A DNA stretch of 64,000 bases, taken from NCBI RefSeq assembly GCF_900104575.1, contig NZ_LT629731.1, positions 3,705,557 to 3,769,556 on the forward strand, written 5' to 3'. Below are positions 26,241 to 34,400 of this stretch, one piece after another. A program made the position numbers and the translations under genes. The notes beneath the pieces were generated by a model. The model ran no database searches, was not told the origin of the DNA, and was given only the letters and a program-made list of their open reading frames with translations. Source of the DNA: Bacillus tuaregi (lineage in GTDB: Bacteria > Bacillota > Bacilli > Bacillales > Cytobacillaceae). Position 1 is the first letter of the stretch. Every line of letters begins with the position of its first letter.

Positions 26241-27356
26241 ATGAAAAAAATCGTGGTAGTGGGTGCAGGGATTCTTGGCGCCTCAACTGCCTATCAATTG
26301 GCGAAAGAAGGTGCACAGGTTATAATTGTAGACCGAAAAGACAAAGGGCAAGCAACAGATGCAGCAGCAGGAATTGTCTGTCCATGGTTAAGTCAGAGGC
26401 GCAATAAAGCCTGGTATGAGCTGGCAAAAGCAGGAGCACGATTTTATCCCGGCTTAATTGATGATTTAGAAAAGGATGGAGAAAAGAGCACTGGTTATTC
26501 AAGAGTTGGTGCCATCTGCTTACATACAGATGAAAAAAAGCTGGAGAAAATGGCTGAGCGGGCTTATAACCGAAGACAGGATGCACCTGAAATCGGTGAC
26601 ATTCTTCTGCAAAGCTCACAGGAAACAAAGCGTTTATTTCCTCTGCTTGATGATTATCGTTCCTTGTATGTCAGCGGCGGTGCACGCGTTGACGGTCGGG
26701 CACTTAGAGACTCCCTGCTCCGCGCGGCTCAAAGGCACGGTGCCGTTCTCATTTATGATGAAGCAAAGCTTCTGTTTGATGGAACTCGTGTTCATGGTGT
26801 TGAAACAAGTCAAGAAAAAATCACGGCTGATACAGTTATAGTATGTACGGGAGCTTGGGCCCCACAATTGCTTGCTCCTCTCGGTGTAAACATGAAGGTT
26901 AGATTCCAAAAGGCGCAAATTGCCCATTTAAAAACTCATGAAAATAATGCCGGCACATGGCCGGTTGTCATGCCACCGGGTACTTTATATCTGCTAGCAT
27001 TTGATGATAATAGAATTGTCGCCGGTTCGACACATGAAGACACAGCGCTTTTCGATACAAGAGTCACAGCAGGCGGTCTGTCAGAGATTTTTACAAAGGC
27101 ATTGGAAACGGCTCCTGGTTTGTCAGAGACTACGTTACTAGAAGCACGGGTAGGATTTCGCCCCTTTACGCCAGGATTCCTGCCAGTGATTGGGCCGCTG
27201 CCAGGCTGGAAGGGTATTTTATTTGCAAATGGATTAGGCTCATCAGGCCTAACCGTTGGTCCTTTTTTAGGCTCAGAATTGGCTAAGCTTGCACTTGGAC
27301 GCCAACTGGAAATAGATATAGAACAATACTCAGTAGAAGGGGCACTAGCGGAATAA
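26241..27356 (+). CDS. FAD-dependent amino acid oxidase/dehydrogenase (DAO family)
   Basis: About 371 residues from the ATG at 26241 (AAGGAGGG upstream). FAD motif VVVGAGILGASTAYQLAKEG at the N-terminus. The DAO fold continues with GIVCPWLSQRR, GGARVDGRALRDSLLRAA and a C-terminal GFRPFTPGFLPVIGPLPG and NGLGSSGLTVGPF. This matches D-amino acid dehydrogenase (DadA) or glycine oxidase-like enzymes. Substrate is not determined; glycine, sarcosine or D-amino acids are all possible. No thi genes are nearby, which argues against a ThiO role. Single gene downstream of glpD, separated by repeat DNA. Confidence 0.88.
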   Translation: MKKIVVVGAGILGASTAYQLAKEGAQVIIVDRKDKGQATDAAAGIVCPWLSQRRNKAWYELAKAGARFYPGLIDDLEKDGEKSTGYSRVGAICLHTDEKKLEKMAERAYNRRQDAPEIGDILLQSSQETKRLFPLLDDYRSLYVSGGARVDGRALRDSLLRAAQRHGAVLIYDEAKLLFDGTRVHGVETSQEKITADTVIVCTGAWAPQLLAPLGVNMKVRFQKAQIAHLKTHENNAGTWPVVMPPGTLYLLAFDDNRIVAGSTHEDTALFDTRVTAGGLSEIFTKALETAPGLSETTLLEARVGFRPFTPGFLPVIGPLPGWKGILFANGLGSSGLTVGPFLGSELAKLALGRQLEIDIEQYSVEGALAE

Positions 27357-27547
27357 CTCCCATTAGCGGAAAATAAAGGTAGATTCATCTGCAGCCGAAC
27401 CTGTCAATTACATTATTATTGAGTTTTTTCTTACAAGTTTAATATCTGTACAATTGTAAAAAATAACAATAATAGGTTGCTTTCATACTCTTTATAGGTC
27501 ACACTTAAGAAATTACTTTTACAAATAAACTGAACAGGTGATGAACT

Positions 27548-27940
27548 ATGATTGAAATAAAGACCTCGAAGCTAAGTGATGGAGAATTAAATAGGGGAGT
27601 ATTTGCCACACAGGATATTGCAAAAGGTACACTAATCCATGAGGCCCCCGTTCTTCCCTATCCAAATGATGAACATGTCCATATCGAAAAAACACTACTA
27701 GCCGATTATGCATTTGAATATGGAATAAACCACTCGTGTATTCTTTTGGGCTATGGCATGTTATTCAATCACTCCTATGAGCCAAACGCTACATATGATA
27801 TTAATTTCCCGAATCATACCTTTGATTTCTTTGCCTATAAGGACATTAAAGCCGGAGAAGAAATACTAATCAATTACAATGGAGAAGTGGATGACATGGA
27901 CCCGCTCTGGTTTAATAAAGAGGAACCAGAAAAGCAATGA
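27548..27940 (+). CDS. SET domain protein
   Basis: 130 residues, essentially a bare SET domain. The N-terminal part has NRGVFATQDIAKGTLIHEAP; the SAM/pseudoknot motifs are LFNHSYEPNATYD (NHS) and KAGEEILINYNG (catalytic Tyr). SET proteins are lysine methyltransferases. Small bacterial versions are rare compared with eukaryotes and their targets are mostly unknown. An ATG with AGGTGATG upstream and a good terminator make it a single transcription unit. Cytoplasmic; no extra DNA-binding domain is seen. Confidence 0.88.
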   Translation: MIEIKTSKLSDGELNRGVFATQDIAKGTLIHEAPVLPYPNDEHVHIEKTLLADYAFEYGINHSCILLGYGMLFNHSYEPNATYDINFPNHTFDFFAYKDIKAGEEILINYNGEVDDMDPLWFNKEEPEKQ

Positions 27941-27966
27941 TTTAAGAATGGTATGTAGTGAAGCTT

Positions 27967-28001
27967 AAGTATCCAATCTAGTTTATTGGATACTTTTTTT
28001 C
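27967..28001 (+). terminator. Terminator after the SET gene
   Basis: AAGTATCCAAT (27967-27977) pairs with ATTGGATACTT (27985-27995), followed by TTTTTT. Confidence 0.88.
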
Positions 28002-28078
28002 TTCTTTCAAACAGATTTTAAGAGCCGAACTATAGATTGACATTGAATATTGGCATTCATTCTTATAATAGGATTGTC

Positions 28079-28132
28079 TTAACAAAACCTTAACATTTAC
28101 CTGACAGCTTCTGGATAGTTGTACAGTATGAT
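28079..28132 (+). promoter_or_regulatory. Promoter with OmpR/PhoB-type direct repeats
   Basis: TTAACA (28079), TTAACA (28090) and CTGACA (28101) are spaced exactly 11 bp apart, one helical turn. They lie about 20 bp upstream of TATGAT (28127-28132). This is the layout of OmpR-family response-regulator boxes, so the downstream regulator probably controls its own operon. Confidence 0.6.
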
Positions 28133-28165
28133 GAAGGTGAAAGGTTAGGAAGGAGATGAAAAGAG

Positions 28166-28696
28166 ATGAAATGGAAAACTATGATTCTTAGCGGAGCCTT
28201 TATTGGAGTCTTTACCCTCGGGGCCATGTTCTCTCCTGTCAGCAAGTCTATTGCTACAAACAACAATAAAGCAGTTCCTGTAGAGGATACTGCTTTATTT
28301 AAACAAACAAGCAGCTACAACTGCCCTATTACCAATGCACCAATGGGAAGAAGAAATGGTACAAGTGAATATTTTTCATCTTCCATGTTCGAGTTGATTG
28401 CTGAAAAGCTTGGTATGACTGATGAGGAATTTCGAACTGAACATTACGCAGGGAAATCCATTGCAGAAATCGCTGAAGAACAAGGGAAAACAGTGGACGA
28501 GCTTGTCAATCAGGTGCTTGAAGCAAGAAAAAAAGCCTTAGATCAGTTTATAGAAAATGATGTAATCACAGAAGAGCAACGGGAAATCATGCTAGCAAAT
28601 TTCGAAACCAGAGTTCGCACAATGGTTGAGAAAGATAATTTTGAACCAATGCAAAAACGCGGTGGAATGGGTATGGGACATCACCGTGCTATATGA
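28166..28696 (+). CDS. Secreted DUF2680 (YckD-like) protein
   Basis: 176 residues. The signal peptide is about residues 1-30 (MKWKTMILSGAFIGVFTLGA, then SPVSKSIA). A helical DUF2680 region follows: MFELIAEKLGMTDEEFRTEH, KSIAEIAEEQGKTVDELVNQ. The tail is rich in Gly, Met and His (GGMGMGHH). Exported proteins of this type are often small helical factors with no known activity. The Met/His tail could bind copper or another metal. It heads an operon-like group with a response regulator and kinase whose sensor also has a Met/His cluster. AAGGAG precedes the ATG. Confidence 0.85.
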   Translation: MKWKTMILSGAFIGVFTLGAMFSPVSKSIATNNNKAVPVEDTALFKQTSSYNCPITNAPMGRRNGTSEYFSSSMFELIAEKLGMTDEEFRTEHYAGKSIAEIAEEQGKTVDELVNQVLEARKKALDQFIENDVITEEQREIMLANFETRVRTMVEKDNFEPMQKRGGMGMGHHRAI

Positions 28697-28714
28697 GCAA
28701 CACAATAAATTAAG

Positions 28715-28743
28715 CTCTGAAGCTACACTTCAGAGTTTTTTTC
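28715..28743 (+). terminator. Terminator/attenuator after the DUF2680 gene
   Basis: CTCTGAAG (28715-28722) pairs with CTTCAGAG (28728-28735) and is followed by a long T-run. It would give more DUF2680 mRNA than regulator mRNA if partly read through. Confidence 0.85.
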
Positions 28744-28785
28744 TATTCCTATATAATGATAAAAGACCGGTTAGGAGGGAAAGCG

Positions 28786-29484
28786 TTGGCGAAAGTAATT
28801 GCAGTTGTAGATGATGAAATAAAAATAAGAGGAACCATTAAATCCTACTTAAAAAATGAAGGCTTTGATATCATTGAAGCGGAGGATGGCGATAGTGCAG
28901 TCCAAATTGCTAACCAACATGCAGCAGACCTTATTCTGCTAGACGTTATGATGCCGAATAAGGACGGTTTGCAGGCCTTACGCGAAATAAGGACCCTTAG
29001 CTCTAAAATGCCTATCATTATGTTAACAGCAAAATCCGAGGAAATTGACAAGCTGCTTGGGCTTGAAATGGGTGCAGATGATTATATTACAAAGCCGTTT
29101 AGCATGCGAGAGCTTACGGCAAGAATTAAAACAGTATTGCGAAGAGCAGCTCCAGAAGATATCCATGCAGAGCAGGATGTCGTGTTGATTAGAGGGGATA
29201 TTGAAATCAATGAGAGTACCTATGAAGTAACGGTGCGTAATGAAAGAATCAATCTTACTCCTACTGAATACAAAATCCTTGTCACACTCGCACAAAAACC
29301 GGGGCGTGTATACAGCCGGCTTCAGCTGATGGAACACGCTATGGGTGAAGCCTTTAGTCAATATGAACGTTCGATTGATACTCATGTCAGTAATTTACGC
29401 AAAAAAATCGAAAAGGATCATACACACCCTGAGTATATTTACACAGTCTATGGTATAGGCTACCGCTTCGGTGATAAACAATGA
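28786..29484 (+). CDS. OmpR-family response regulator
   Basis: About 232 residues from a TTG at 28786, preceded by AGGAGGG; the in-frame ATG at 28756 lies before that site. Receiver domain: acidic pocket VVDDE (Asp9/10), phospho-acceptor Asp53 in [13 protein letters not shown], Thr in IIMLTAKS and Lys in DYITKPFSM. The C-terminal winged helix has [20 protein letters not shown] and [12 protein letters not shown]. It overlaps the kinase gene by ATGA, so the pair is translationally coupled. Probably binds the 11-bp spaced TTAACA repeats upstream of the DUF2680 gene. Confidence 0.96.
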   Translation: MAKVIAVVDDEIKIRGTIKSYLKNEGFDIIEAEDGDSAVQIANQHAADLILLDVMMPNKDGLQALREIRTLSSKMPIIMLTAKSEEIDKLLGLEMGADDYITKPFSMRELTARIKTVLRRAAPEDIHAEQDVVLIRGDIEINESTYEVTVRNERINLTPTEYKILVTLAQKPGRVYSRLQLMEHAMGEAFSQYERSIDTHVSNLRKKIEKDHTHPEYIYTVYGIGYRFGDKQ

Positions 29485-30848
29485 AGCTGCAAACAAAATT
29501 TATTTTAGGGTTCATCTCCATTATTCTATTCATGGGTATCCTTCAGTCCCTTTTCATACAAGCAAGAATTCAAGCTACTTTTCAAACCTACATTGAACAT
29601 TACAACATTGGTTATTTGGAGAGGATGAAACAAGCTCTCGAGCTTTATTATATTGAAAATGGATCATGGGAGAATGTTCAAGAAAAAATTACCAGTTCTA
29701 ACCAGTTTTCCCGTGGTAAGGGAATGATGATGCATGGGATGAGAATGAATATGCCCTTATCCAGTACAGACCTGCTCCTCATTGATTTAGAGGGAAAGGT
29801 TATTGCCGATTCAACCAATAAAAAAATCGGACAATTCATAGAAGCATCAGGAAAGAAAGAGGATTTGTTTGCTAATAAAGAGAAAATAGGTACATTGATC
29901 CTAATACCCAATAAACTTCAAAGCTTAGAGAAGGAATTCATAGACTCTTCCAATCAGGCCATTTTAGTAAGCGGCATTGTCGCTGCTCTCCTAGCTGTTT
30001 TATTCAGTATCTGGTTTACAAGAAAAATAACAAATCCTCTAGAGTATTTAGTTTCCGGAACGAAAAAACTTGCTAGCGGTCAAAAATGGGAAAGAATCAG
30101 CATTCCTACGAAAGATGAATTACATGATCTTGGTGAAGCATTTAATGACATGTCTTATAAAATATCACAAAATGAAGAAATCAGACAGACATTAGTGGCA
30201 GATGTTGCCCATGAGCTTCGAACTCCTTTAACGATTTTGCAAGGCAGACTCGAATCCATACAGGAAGGTGCTATTCAACCAACAGAGAAAGTCATACTAG
30301 AGCTGACTGATGAAGTCTACCGTCTAAAAAGACTAGTCAATGATTTACAGCAGCTCAGTCTTGCAGAAGCCGGACAGCTTCCCCTTAATAAGAAGTCAAT
30401 TCAAATGAAACAGCTGATAGGTCGAATAGGCAGTCAATTTCATTGGCTTGCTGAAGAGAAAAAGATTCAATTACTTTATGATAATATTCCGGAAGAAACC
30501 CAGTTATTATTAGATAATGACCGAATGACACAGGTTATTGTTAATTTGCTTGGAAATGCATTAAGGCATACCTCTGATGGAGGTGTCGTAGAAATTTCAG
30601 GTAAAGAGACAGTTGATTCACTATTAATTAAAATCTCTGATAATGGTCCTGGAATACCAAAGGAAGCAATTCCCTATATTTTTGAACGTTTCTATAAAAG
30701 AGATCCGTCTAGGTCACGCTCAGAGGGTGGCAGCGGTCTTGGTCTTTCGATTGCGAAGGGCTTCGTAGAAGCTCATGGAGGTAAAATAGCCGTTGAGAGC
30801 GAAGTGGGTAAAGGAACGAAATTTACGATTATCCTTCCATTAAAGTAA
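29481..30848 (+). CDS. Sensor histidine kinase with Met/His-rich extracellular loop
   Basis: 455 residues, membrane-bound. TM1 about residues 7-25; external sensor to about 158; TM2 about 159-178; HAMP about 179-231; HisKA with His244 in [12 protein letters not shown]; HATPase with N-box [14 protein letters not shown]1 DNGPGIP and G2 [12 protein letters not shown]. BaeS-like layout. The external loop has a [13 protein letters not shown] cluster (five Met pairs or more and a His), the kind of soft-ligand site seen in copper or silver sensors. The DUF2680 product has a similar tail. Metal sensing is therefore inferred, not shown. Confidence 0.95.
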   Translation: MKLQTKFILGFISIILFMGILQSLFIQARIQATFQTYIEHYNIGYLERMKQALELYYIENGSWENVQEKITSSNQFSRGKGMMMHGMRMNMPLSSTDLLLIDLEGKVIADSTNKKIGQFIEASGKKEDLFANKEKIGTLILIPNKLQSLEKEFIDSSNQAILVSGIVAALLAVLFSIWFTRKITNPLEYLVSGTKKLASGQKWERISIPTKDELHDLGEAFNDMSYKISQNEEIRQTLVADVAHELRTPLTILQGRLESIQEGAIQPTEKVILELTDEVYRLKRLVNDLQQLSLAEAGQLPLNKKSIQMKQLIGRIGSQFHWLAEEKKIQLLYDNIPEETQLLLDNDRMTQVIVNLLGNALRHTSDGGVVEISGKETVDSLLIKISDNGPGIPKEAIPYIFERFYKRDPSRSRSEGGSGLGLSIAKGFVEAHGGKIAVESEVGKGTKFTIILPLK

Positions 30849-30849
30849 G

Positions 30850-30893
30850 CAAATTCTCCCATCGAATTTGTTTCCGGAATTGTGAAGCTAACT
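30850..30893 (+). repeat. Family B dispersed repeat, copy 2
   Basis: CAAATTCT / CGAATTTG arms followed by TTTCCGGA, directly after the kinase stop codon. It is the most diverged of the four copies. Confidence 0.6.
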
Positions 30894-30933
30894 AAAATGG
30901 CCCCTGTACTCAACAGCAGGGACCTTTTTTATA
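30893..30933. terminator. Bidirectional terminator, kinase / SDR
   Basis: AAAATGG-CCCTG and CAGGG-CC-TTTTTT pair with one mismatch each side. It lies between convergent genes with A-run and T-run flanks. Confidence 0.75.
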
Positions 30934-30959
30934 ATGCTTCATAAATCATAAGCATAGCT

Positions 30960-31721
30960 TCAGAAGTTCATGCGTGACTGTCCTCCGTCCACGTTAATAC
31001 TTGCTCCGACAATCCATGATGCCTTCTCAGACGCAAGGAATACAGCAACATTTGCAACTTCTTCAACCGTTCCAAAACGTCCCGCGGGAATTTCCTGTTT
31101 TACAAAGGCCTTGATTCCATCAGGATCCTCCTCAAGCCGTCTTTTCCAATTTCCTGTTTCATGCAGAATACTTCCAGGCGCAATGCTGTTTACACGAATA
31201 CCGTCAGAAATCACTTCATCAGCAAGAGACTTTGTAAAGCTGATGAGGGCAGATTTAGAATTATTATAGGTCACTTTTCCGCCACTCTCTCTTCCAAATA
31301 TCGATGTGATATTAATAATAGATCCGCTATTGACCTTTTTCATATAGGGAATAATCAATTTACTGAGATGAACCGCAGAGAAGTAATTCAGTTCCATGGC
31401 TTCATAAAACAACTCCATGCTTGTTTCGGCAGTCTTTCCTCCATTGCTTCCTCCAGCGTTATTAATCAAAACATCTATACTACCCTTATCTTCCATATAG
31501 GTACGAATAAGTTTTTCTCTATCATCACGATTAGTCAAATCCGCCTGATAAAGAGATACACCACTGCCTAATTCCTCCTTTGCTCTCTCCATATATTCTC
31601 TATTGCGAGCCGCAATGGAGACATCCGCTCCCTCTGAGAGAAAGGCAGCTGCTATTGCTTTTCCTATCCCTTTTGAACCACCTGTTACAAGTACGTGTTT
31701 TCCCTTTAAATCTAGCTCCAT
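30960..31721 (-). CDS. SDR family NAD(P)-dependent oxidoreductase
   Basis: About 253 residues from the ATG at 31721 (AGGAGAG upstream); a longer frame to 31796 has no ribosome binding site. Classical SDR: cofactor motif VLVTGGSKGIGKAIA, NNAGG, and the catalytic Ser-Tyr-Lys in INITSIF and VTYNNSKSAL. In the active site YxxxK becomes TYNNSK (Tyr-x-x-x-Lys kept). C-terminal signature ASWIVGASINVDGGQ. Substrate unknown. It diverges from catechol 2,3-dioxygenase, with an inverted repeat between them, so it may be a co-regulated diol or alcohol dehydrogenase of aromatic catabolism. Confidence 0.92.
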   Translation of the reverse strand: MELDLKGKHVLVTGGSKGIGKAIAAAFLSEGADVSIAARNREYMERAKEELGSGVSLYQADLTNRDDREKLIRTYMEDKGSIDVLINNAGGSNGGKTAETSMELFYEAMELNYFSAVHLSKLIIPYMKKVNSGSIINITSIFGRESGGKVTYNNSKSALISFTKSLADEVISDGIRVNSIAPGSILHETGNWKRRLEEDPDGIKAFVKQEIPAGRFGTVEEVANVAVFLASEKASWIVGASINVDGGQSRMNF

Positions 31722-31845
31722 TTTTAACTCTCCTATGTATGTCATATTGGATACTTCATTAATATTTCGCTTTTGTGCCTGAATATCCCTTGTCATACAG
31801 TAAAAATCAGATTGCCTCTAGCGTTTTAAATTATACTGTCAGCTT

Positions 31846-31874
31846 CTGTCTAAAAAGGCTAAAAAATTAGACAG
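31846..31874. promoter_or_regulatory. Inverted repeat in the SDR / catechol dioxygenase divergent region
   Basis: CTGTCTAA (31846-31853) and TTAGACAG (31867-31874) are perfect 8-bp arms with a 13-bp spacer, about equally far from both start codons. Candidate site for a shared regulator. No regulator gene is adjacent. Confidence 0.45.
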
Positions 31875-31917
31875 TTTATGCCGTTAAAATTTGTTGATTT
31901 TTCAGATAAAATAGTAA

Positions 31918-31931
31918 TGAAAGTGCTTACA
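31918..31931 (+). promoter_or_regulatory. cre-like site before catechol 2,3-dioxygenase
   Basis: TGAAAGTGCTTACA differs from a consensus CcpA site at a single central position (T for C). It lies 54 bases before the start codon, where CcpA binding would repress. Confidence 0.5.
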
Positions 31932-31984
31932 TTTTTTTCGAGATTGGGGAATTTCGAATTCAAAGTAATTAGGGGGAATGTAAA

Positions 31985-32893
31985 ATGCCAATTATGCGTT
32001 TAGGTCATGTTCAATTAAGAGTACCTAATTGGGAAGCTAGTGTTGATTACTACAAAAATGTTCTAGGCTTAATTGAGACTGCAAGAGATGAAAAACATGT
32101 ATATCTTAAAGCATGGGATGAATATGATCATCACAGTGTCATTTTAGAAAAAGCGGATTCAGCTGGCTTAGAGCATCTTGCCTTTAAAGTTAGATATAAA
32201 GAAGATTTAGATATGTATGAGCAAAAATTACAGGACTATGGTGTGGTAACAGAACGAATTGCTGCCGGTACAAGAATTGCAGAGGGAGAAGCTGTTCGAT
32301 TCCAATTACCTACAAAACAATACGTGGAACTATATCATGAAATTGAACAAATCGGAAATGGACTTCCACGTGAAAATCCAGCTCCATGGCCGGATGGATT
32401 AAAAGGAATGGCACCTCCTCGCCTTGACCATCTATTAATTTCTGGTGAAGATGTGGAAGGTACAACTAAATTAATGATGGAAGTATTTGATTTCTGTATG
32501 GCGGAACGCGCAATGATGGATGAGGAAAATGTGCTGGCAACATGGCTGTTTGTCACAAACACACCTCATGACCTCGCTATCATCAAAGGACCTGATGCTG
32601 GGGTACACCATATTGGTTTCTACCTAGATAACTGGAATGACGTTCTTAAAGCAGCTGATATTATCGGTAAAAACAATGTTCCACTAGATAAAGGACCCGT
32701 TCGTCACGGTATCACTCGTGGTACAACGATTTACTTCTTTGACCCTTCAGGTAACAGAAATGAAGTATATGCAAATGGCTACATTACTTATCCTGATTTC
32801 CCTACCATCACATGGACAGCCGAAAAAGTCGGCGAAGGAATTTCCTTCTTCGATAAAGATGCCGGCGAAAGATTTACAACTGTATTTTCTTAA
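31985..32893 (+). CDS. Catechol 2,3-dioxygenase (extradiol)
   Basis: 302 residues, two vicinal-oxygen-chelate (glyoxalase-type) halves. Fe(II) ligands are visible at His149 (RLDHLLIS), His209 (VHHIGFYL) and Glu260 (SGNRNEVYANG), the XylE pattern; a further conserved block is TTIYFFDPSGNRNE. It opens catechol to 2-hydroxymuconic semialdehyde, first ring-cleavage step of the meta pathway whose last enzymes are encoded at 4.3-6.2 kb. AGGGGG precedes the ATG. The XylT-like ferredoxin follows 23 bases later. No phenol hydroxylase or semialdehyde dehydrogenase is within the window. Confidence 0.95.
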   Translation: MPIMRLGHVQLRVPNWEASVDYYKNVLGLIETARDEKHVYLKAWDEYDHHSVILEKADSAGLEHLAFKVRYKEDLDMYEQKLQDYGVVTERIAAGTRIAEGEAVRFQLPTKQYVELYHEIEQIGNGLPRENPAPWPDGLKGMAPPRLDHLLISGEDVEGTTKLMMEVFDFCMAERAMMDEENVLATWLFVTNTPHDLAIIKGPDAGVHHIGFYLDNWNDVLKAADIIGKNNVPLDKGPVRHGITRGTTIYFFDPSGNRNEVYANGYITYPDFPTITWTAEKVGEGISFFDKDAGERFTTVFS

Positions 32894-32916
32894 TTCTGGA
32901 TAACAGTGGTGATCCT

Positions 32917-33237
32917 ATGAATAATTATCTAATAAAAGTTCAACCTGATGACCGTACCATGACAGGGAAAGCAGACGAATCCATCCTAAACACAGCTATT
33001 CGCAGTAAAGTCGATATAAAAGTTGGCTGTAAGGGCGGAGGCTGCGGTGTCTGCAAAATAAAAGTTATTGAAGGTGAAGTTGAAACAGGAGTTTGTTCCC
33101 GGTCCGTTCTTCCTCTAAGTGAAGAACAAGAAGGCTACACACTTGCCTGTAGAGCAAAGCCGAAGAGTGACCTTGTCATTGAAAATCATTCAAGCTACAA
33201 CGTTAAAAGAAATATTCAAAAACCTGTTAACGTATAA
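32917..33237 (+). CDS. Plant-type 2Fe-2S ferredoxin (XylT-like)
   Basis: 106 residues. Cluster ligands Cys38, Cys43 and Cys46 (CKGGGCGVC, the CxxxxCxxC pattern) and Cys78 (LACRA). XylT-type ferredoxins reactivate catechol 2,3-dioxygenase by reducing its iron after it is oxidised by substituted catechols. Adjacency, 23 bases downstream of the dioxygenase in the same direction, supports that role. In the TOL plasmid xylT lies upstream of xylE; here the order is reversed. It ends in a strong bidirectional terminator. Confidence 0.92.
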   Translation: MNNYLIKVQPDDRTMTGKADESILNTAIRSKVDIKVGCKGGGCGVCKIKVIEGEVETGVCSRSVLPLSEEQEGYTLACRAKPKSDLVIENHSSYNVKRNIQKPVNV

Positions 33238-33266
33238 TTTATTACGTTTTCGACTGATTATATAAA

Positions 33267-33297
33267 AGAAAACCTCGTTGCGACAACGAGGTTTTCT
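33267..33297. terminator. Bidirectional terminator, ferredoxin / TauE
   Basis: AGAAAACCTCGTTG pairs perfectly with CAACGAGGTTTTCT around a 3-base loop. Confidence 0.92.
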
Positions 33298-33309
33298 TAT
33301 TAGAGAAAG

Positions 33310-34086
33310 TTATATAATATCCATCCATATTTTTATTGTGGTTGCCAATATCATAAAAGAAAGTATGACCTGAAGAACCTTTGTATTCACCTTTTTACCA
33401 GCATTGGCTCCTAACGGTGAAGCAATCAGGCTGGCAATAATCATGATGATAGCAGGGAAATAATCTACCTGTCCGGTAGTAATTTTACCAACCGCAGATC
33501 CAATTGAAGAAATAAAGGTAATAGCTAAGGATGATGCAATGGTCATTCTTGTAGGTATTTTTAACACAACCAGCATGATTGGTACTAATAAAAACGCTCC
33601 TGCAGCCCCGACAATCCCTGCCCCAACACCAACGATTAGAGACAGAATTGCCGCCAGCCATTTATTGAATTTCACCTGGTCAAGTGGGATGTCATCAAGA
33701 CCTTTTTTAGGAACAAACATCATGATAGCAGCAATTAGTGCTAAAACACCATATATAATATTAATAGAGCCCTCTGACATAAGCTTTGAACCATATCCAC
33801 CGACAAAGCTCCCGATTAAGATACTAACACCCATATAACCAATTAATGTTTTGTTTAGGTATCCATCTTTACGATAAGCCCATACACCGCCAATCGTTGC
33901 GAATAACACCTGTACTGCACTAATTCCAGATACCTCATGGGCAGTAAAGGCAGTTAAGCCAAATAATGGTGGCAAATACAACAGCATCGGATATTTAATG
34001 ATTGATCCGCCAATTCCCAGCATTCCTGAAATATATGAGCCAACAAAACCTATTAGGAAAATGGTTATGATAAAGGCATAATCCAT
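33310..34086 (-). CDS. TauE/SafE family sulfite/sulfonate exporter
   Basis: 258 residues, 7-8 hydrophobic helices. The repeat motif [20 protein letters not shown] near the N-terminus and [20 protein letters not shown] in the second half are the paired TauE signatures. Such proteins export sulfite, thiosulfate or sulfoacetate. It is the last gene of the persulfide-handling cluster, the same place as YrkJ in the Bacillus subtilis yrk cluster and TauE in Staphylococcus cst. Export of oxidised sulfur species is therefore likely. The gap to the upstream gene is 314 bases and contains two repeat elements. AAAGGAGGGAG precedes the ATG. Confidence 0.92.
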   Translation of the reverse strand: MDYAFIITIFLIGFVGSYISGMLGIGGSIIKYPMLLYLPPLFGLTAFTAHEVSGISAVQVLFATIGGVWAYRKDGYLNKTLIGYMGVSILIGSFVGGYGSKLMSEGSINIIYGVLALIAAIMMFVPKKGLDDIPLDQVKFNKWLAAILSLIVGVGAGIVGAAGAFLLVPIMLVVLKIPTRMTIASSLAITFISSIGSAVGKITTGQVDYFPAIIMIIASLIASPLGANAGKKVNTKVLQVILSFMILATTIKIWMDII

Positions 34087-34134
34087 TTTTCTCCCTCCTT
34101 TATAGAAAAGCGAATGCCCTTCTCAGCAAAAGAT

Positions 34135-34185
34135 CAAATTCCCCCGTCGAATTTGCGTCCGGATTACCTGAGCTCGCTCGGGTAA
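34135..34185 (+). repeat. Family B dispersed repeat, copy 3
   Basis: CAAATTC / CGAATTTG arms, then GCGTCCGGATTACCTGA, with TTACC-TGAG pairing to CTCG-GGTAA as a second hairpin. Confidence 0.7.
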
Positions 34186-34224
34186 ACTACCTTTAAAAAA
34201 TCCGTGACATCCGCCGGAGGCTTC

Positions 34225-34358
34225 ACTTCATTCAGCCGGGGTTTGAATCCCCACTAAATCGAAGTACCATTTGCATTCATCCCTCACTTGTGGAAGTGGA
34301 GAACTTCTGTACCTGTCGCAAGCTTTCGGTACAAAAAACATTTGCTGAATGAAGTTAA
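34225..34358 (+). repeat. Family C palindromic element, longer copy
   Basis: Bounded by inverted ACTTCATTCAGC (34225-34236) and GCTGAATGAAGT (34344-34355). The interior shares ATCGAAGTACCATTTGCATT and the CACTTG-TGG-AAGTG hairpin with the copy at 16951. It has an extra GTACC...GGTAC hairpin near the right end. Resembles a palindrome-ended, non-autonomous element of IS200/IS605 type; no transposase is present. Confidence 0.65.
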
Positions 34359-34361
34359 AGA

Positions 34362-34388
34362 CCTATCAAGGAAAGCATCCTTGATAGG
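34362..34388 (-). terminator. Hairpin after the rhodanese-MBL gene
   Basis: CCTATCAAGGA (34362-34372) pairs perfectly with TCCTTGATAGG (34378-34388), just downstream of the stop codon. The T-run on the minus strand is weak. Confidence 0.7.
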
Positions 34389-34400
34389 CTCTTACCCTTT

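Larger units (their letters stand above)
34087..34400. other. Repeat-filled gap inside the sulfur cluster
   Basis: This 314-base gap between the TauE gene and the rhodanese-MBL gene holds a family B repeat (34135-34185), a family C element (34225-34358) and the terminator-like stem at 34362-34388. No ORF with a ribosome binding site is seen. The repeats seem to have entered an otherwise continuous operon. Confidence 0.7.
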
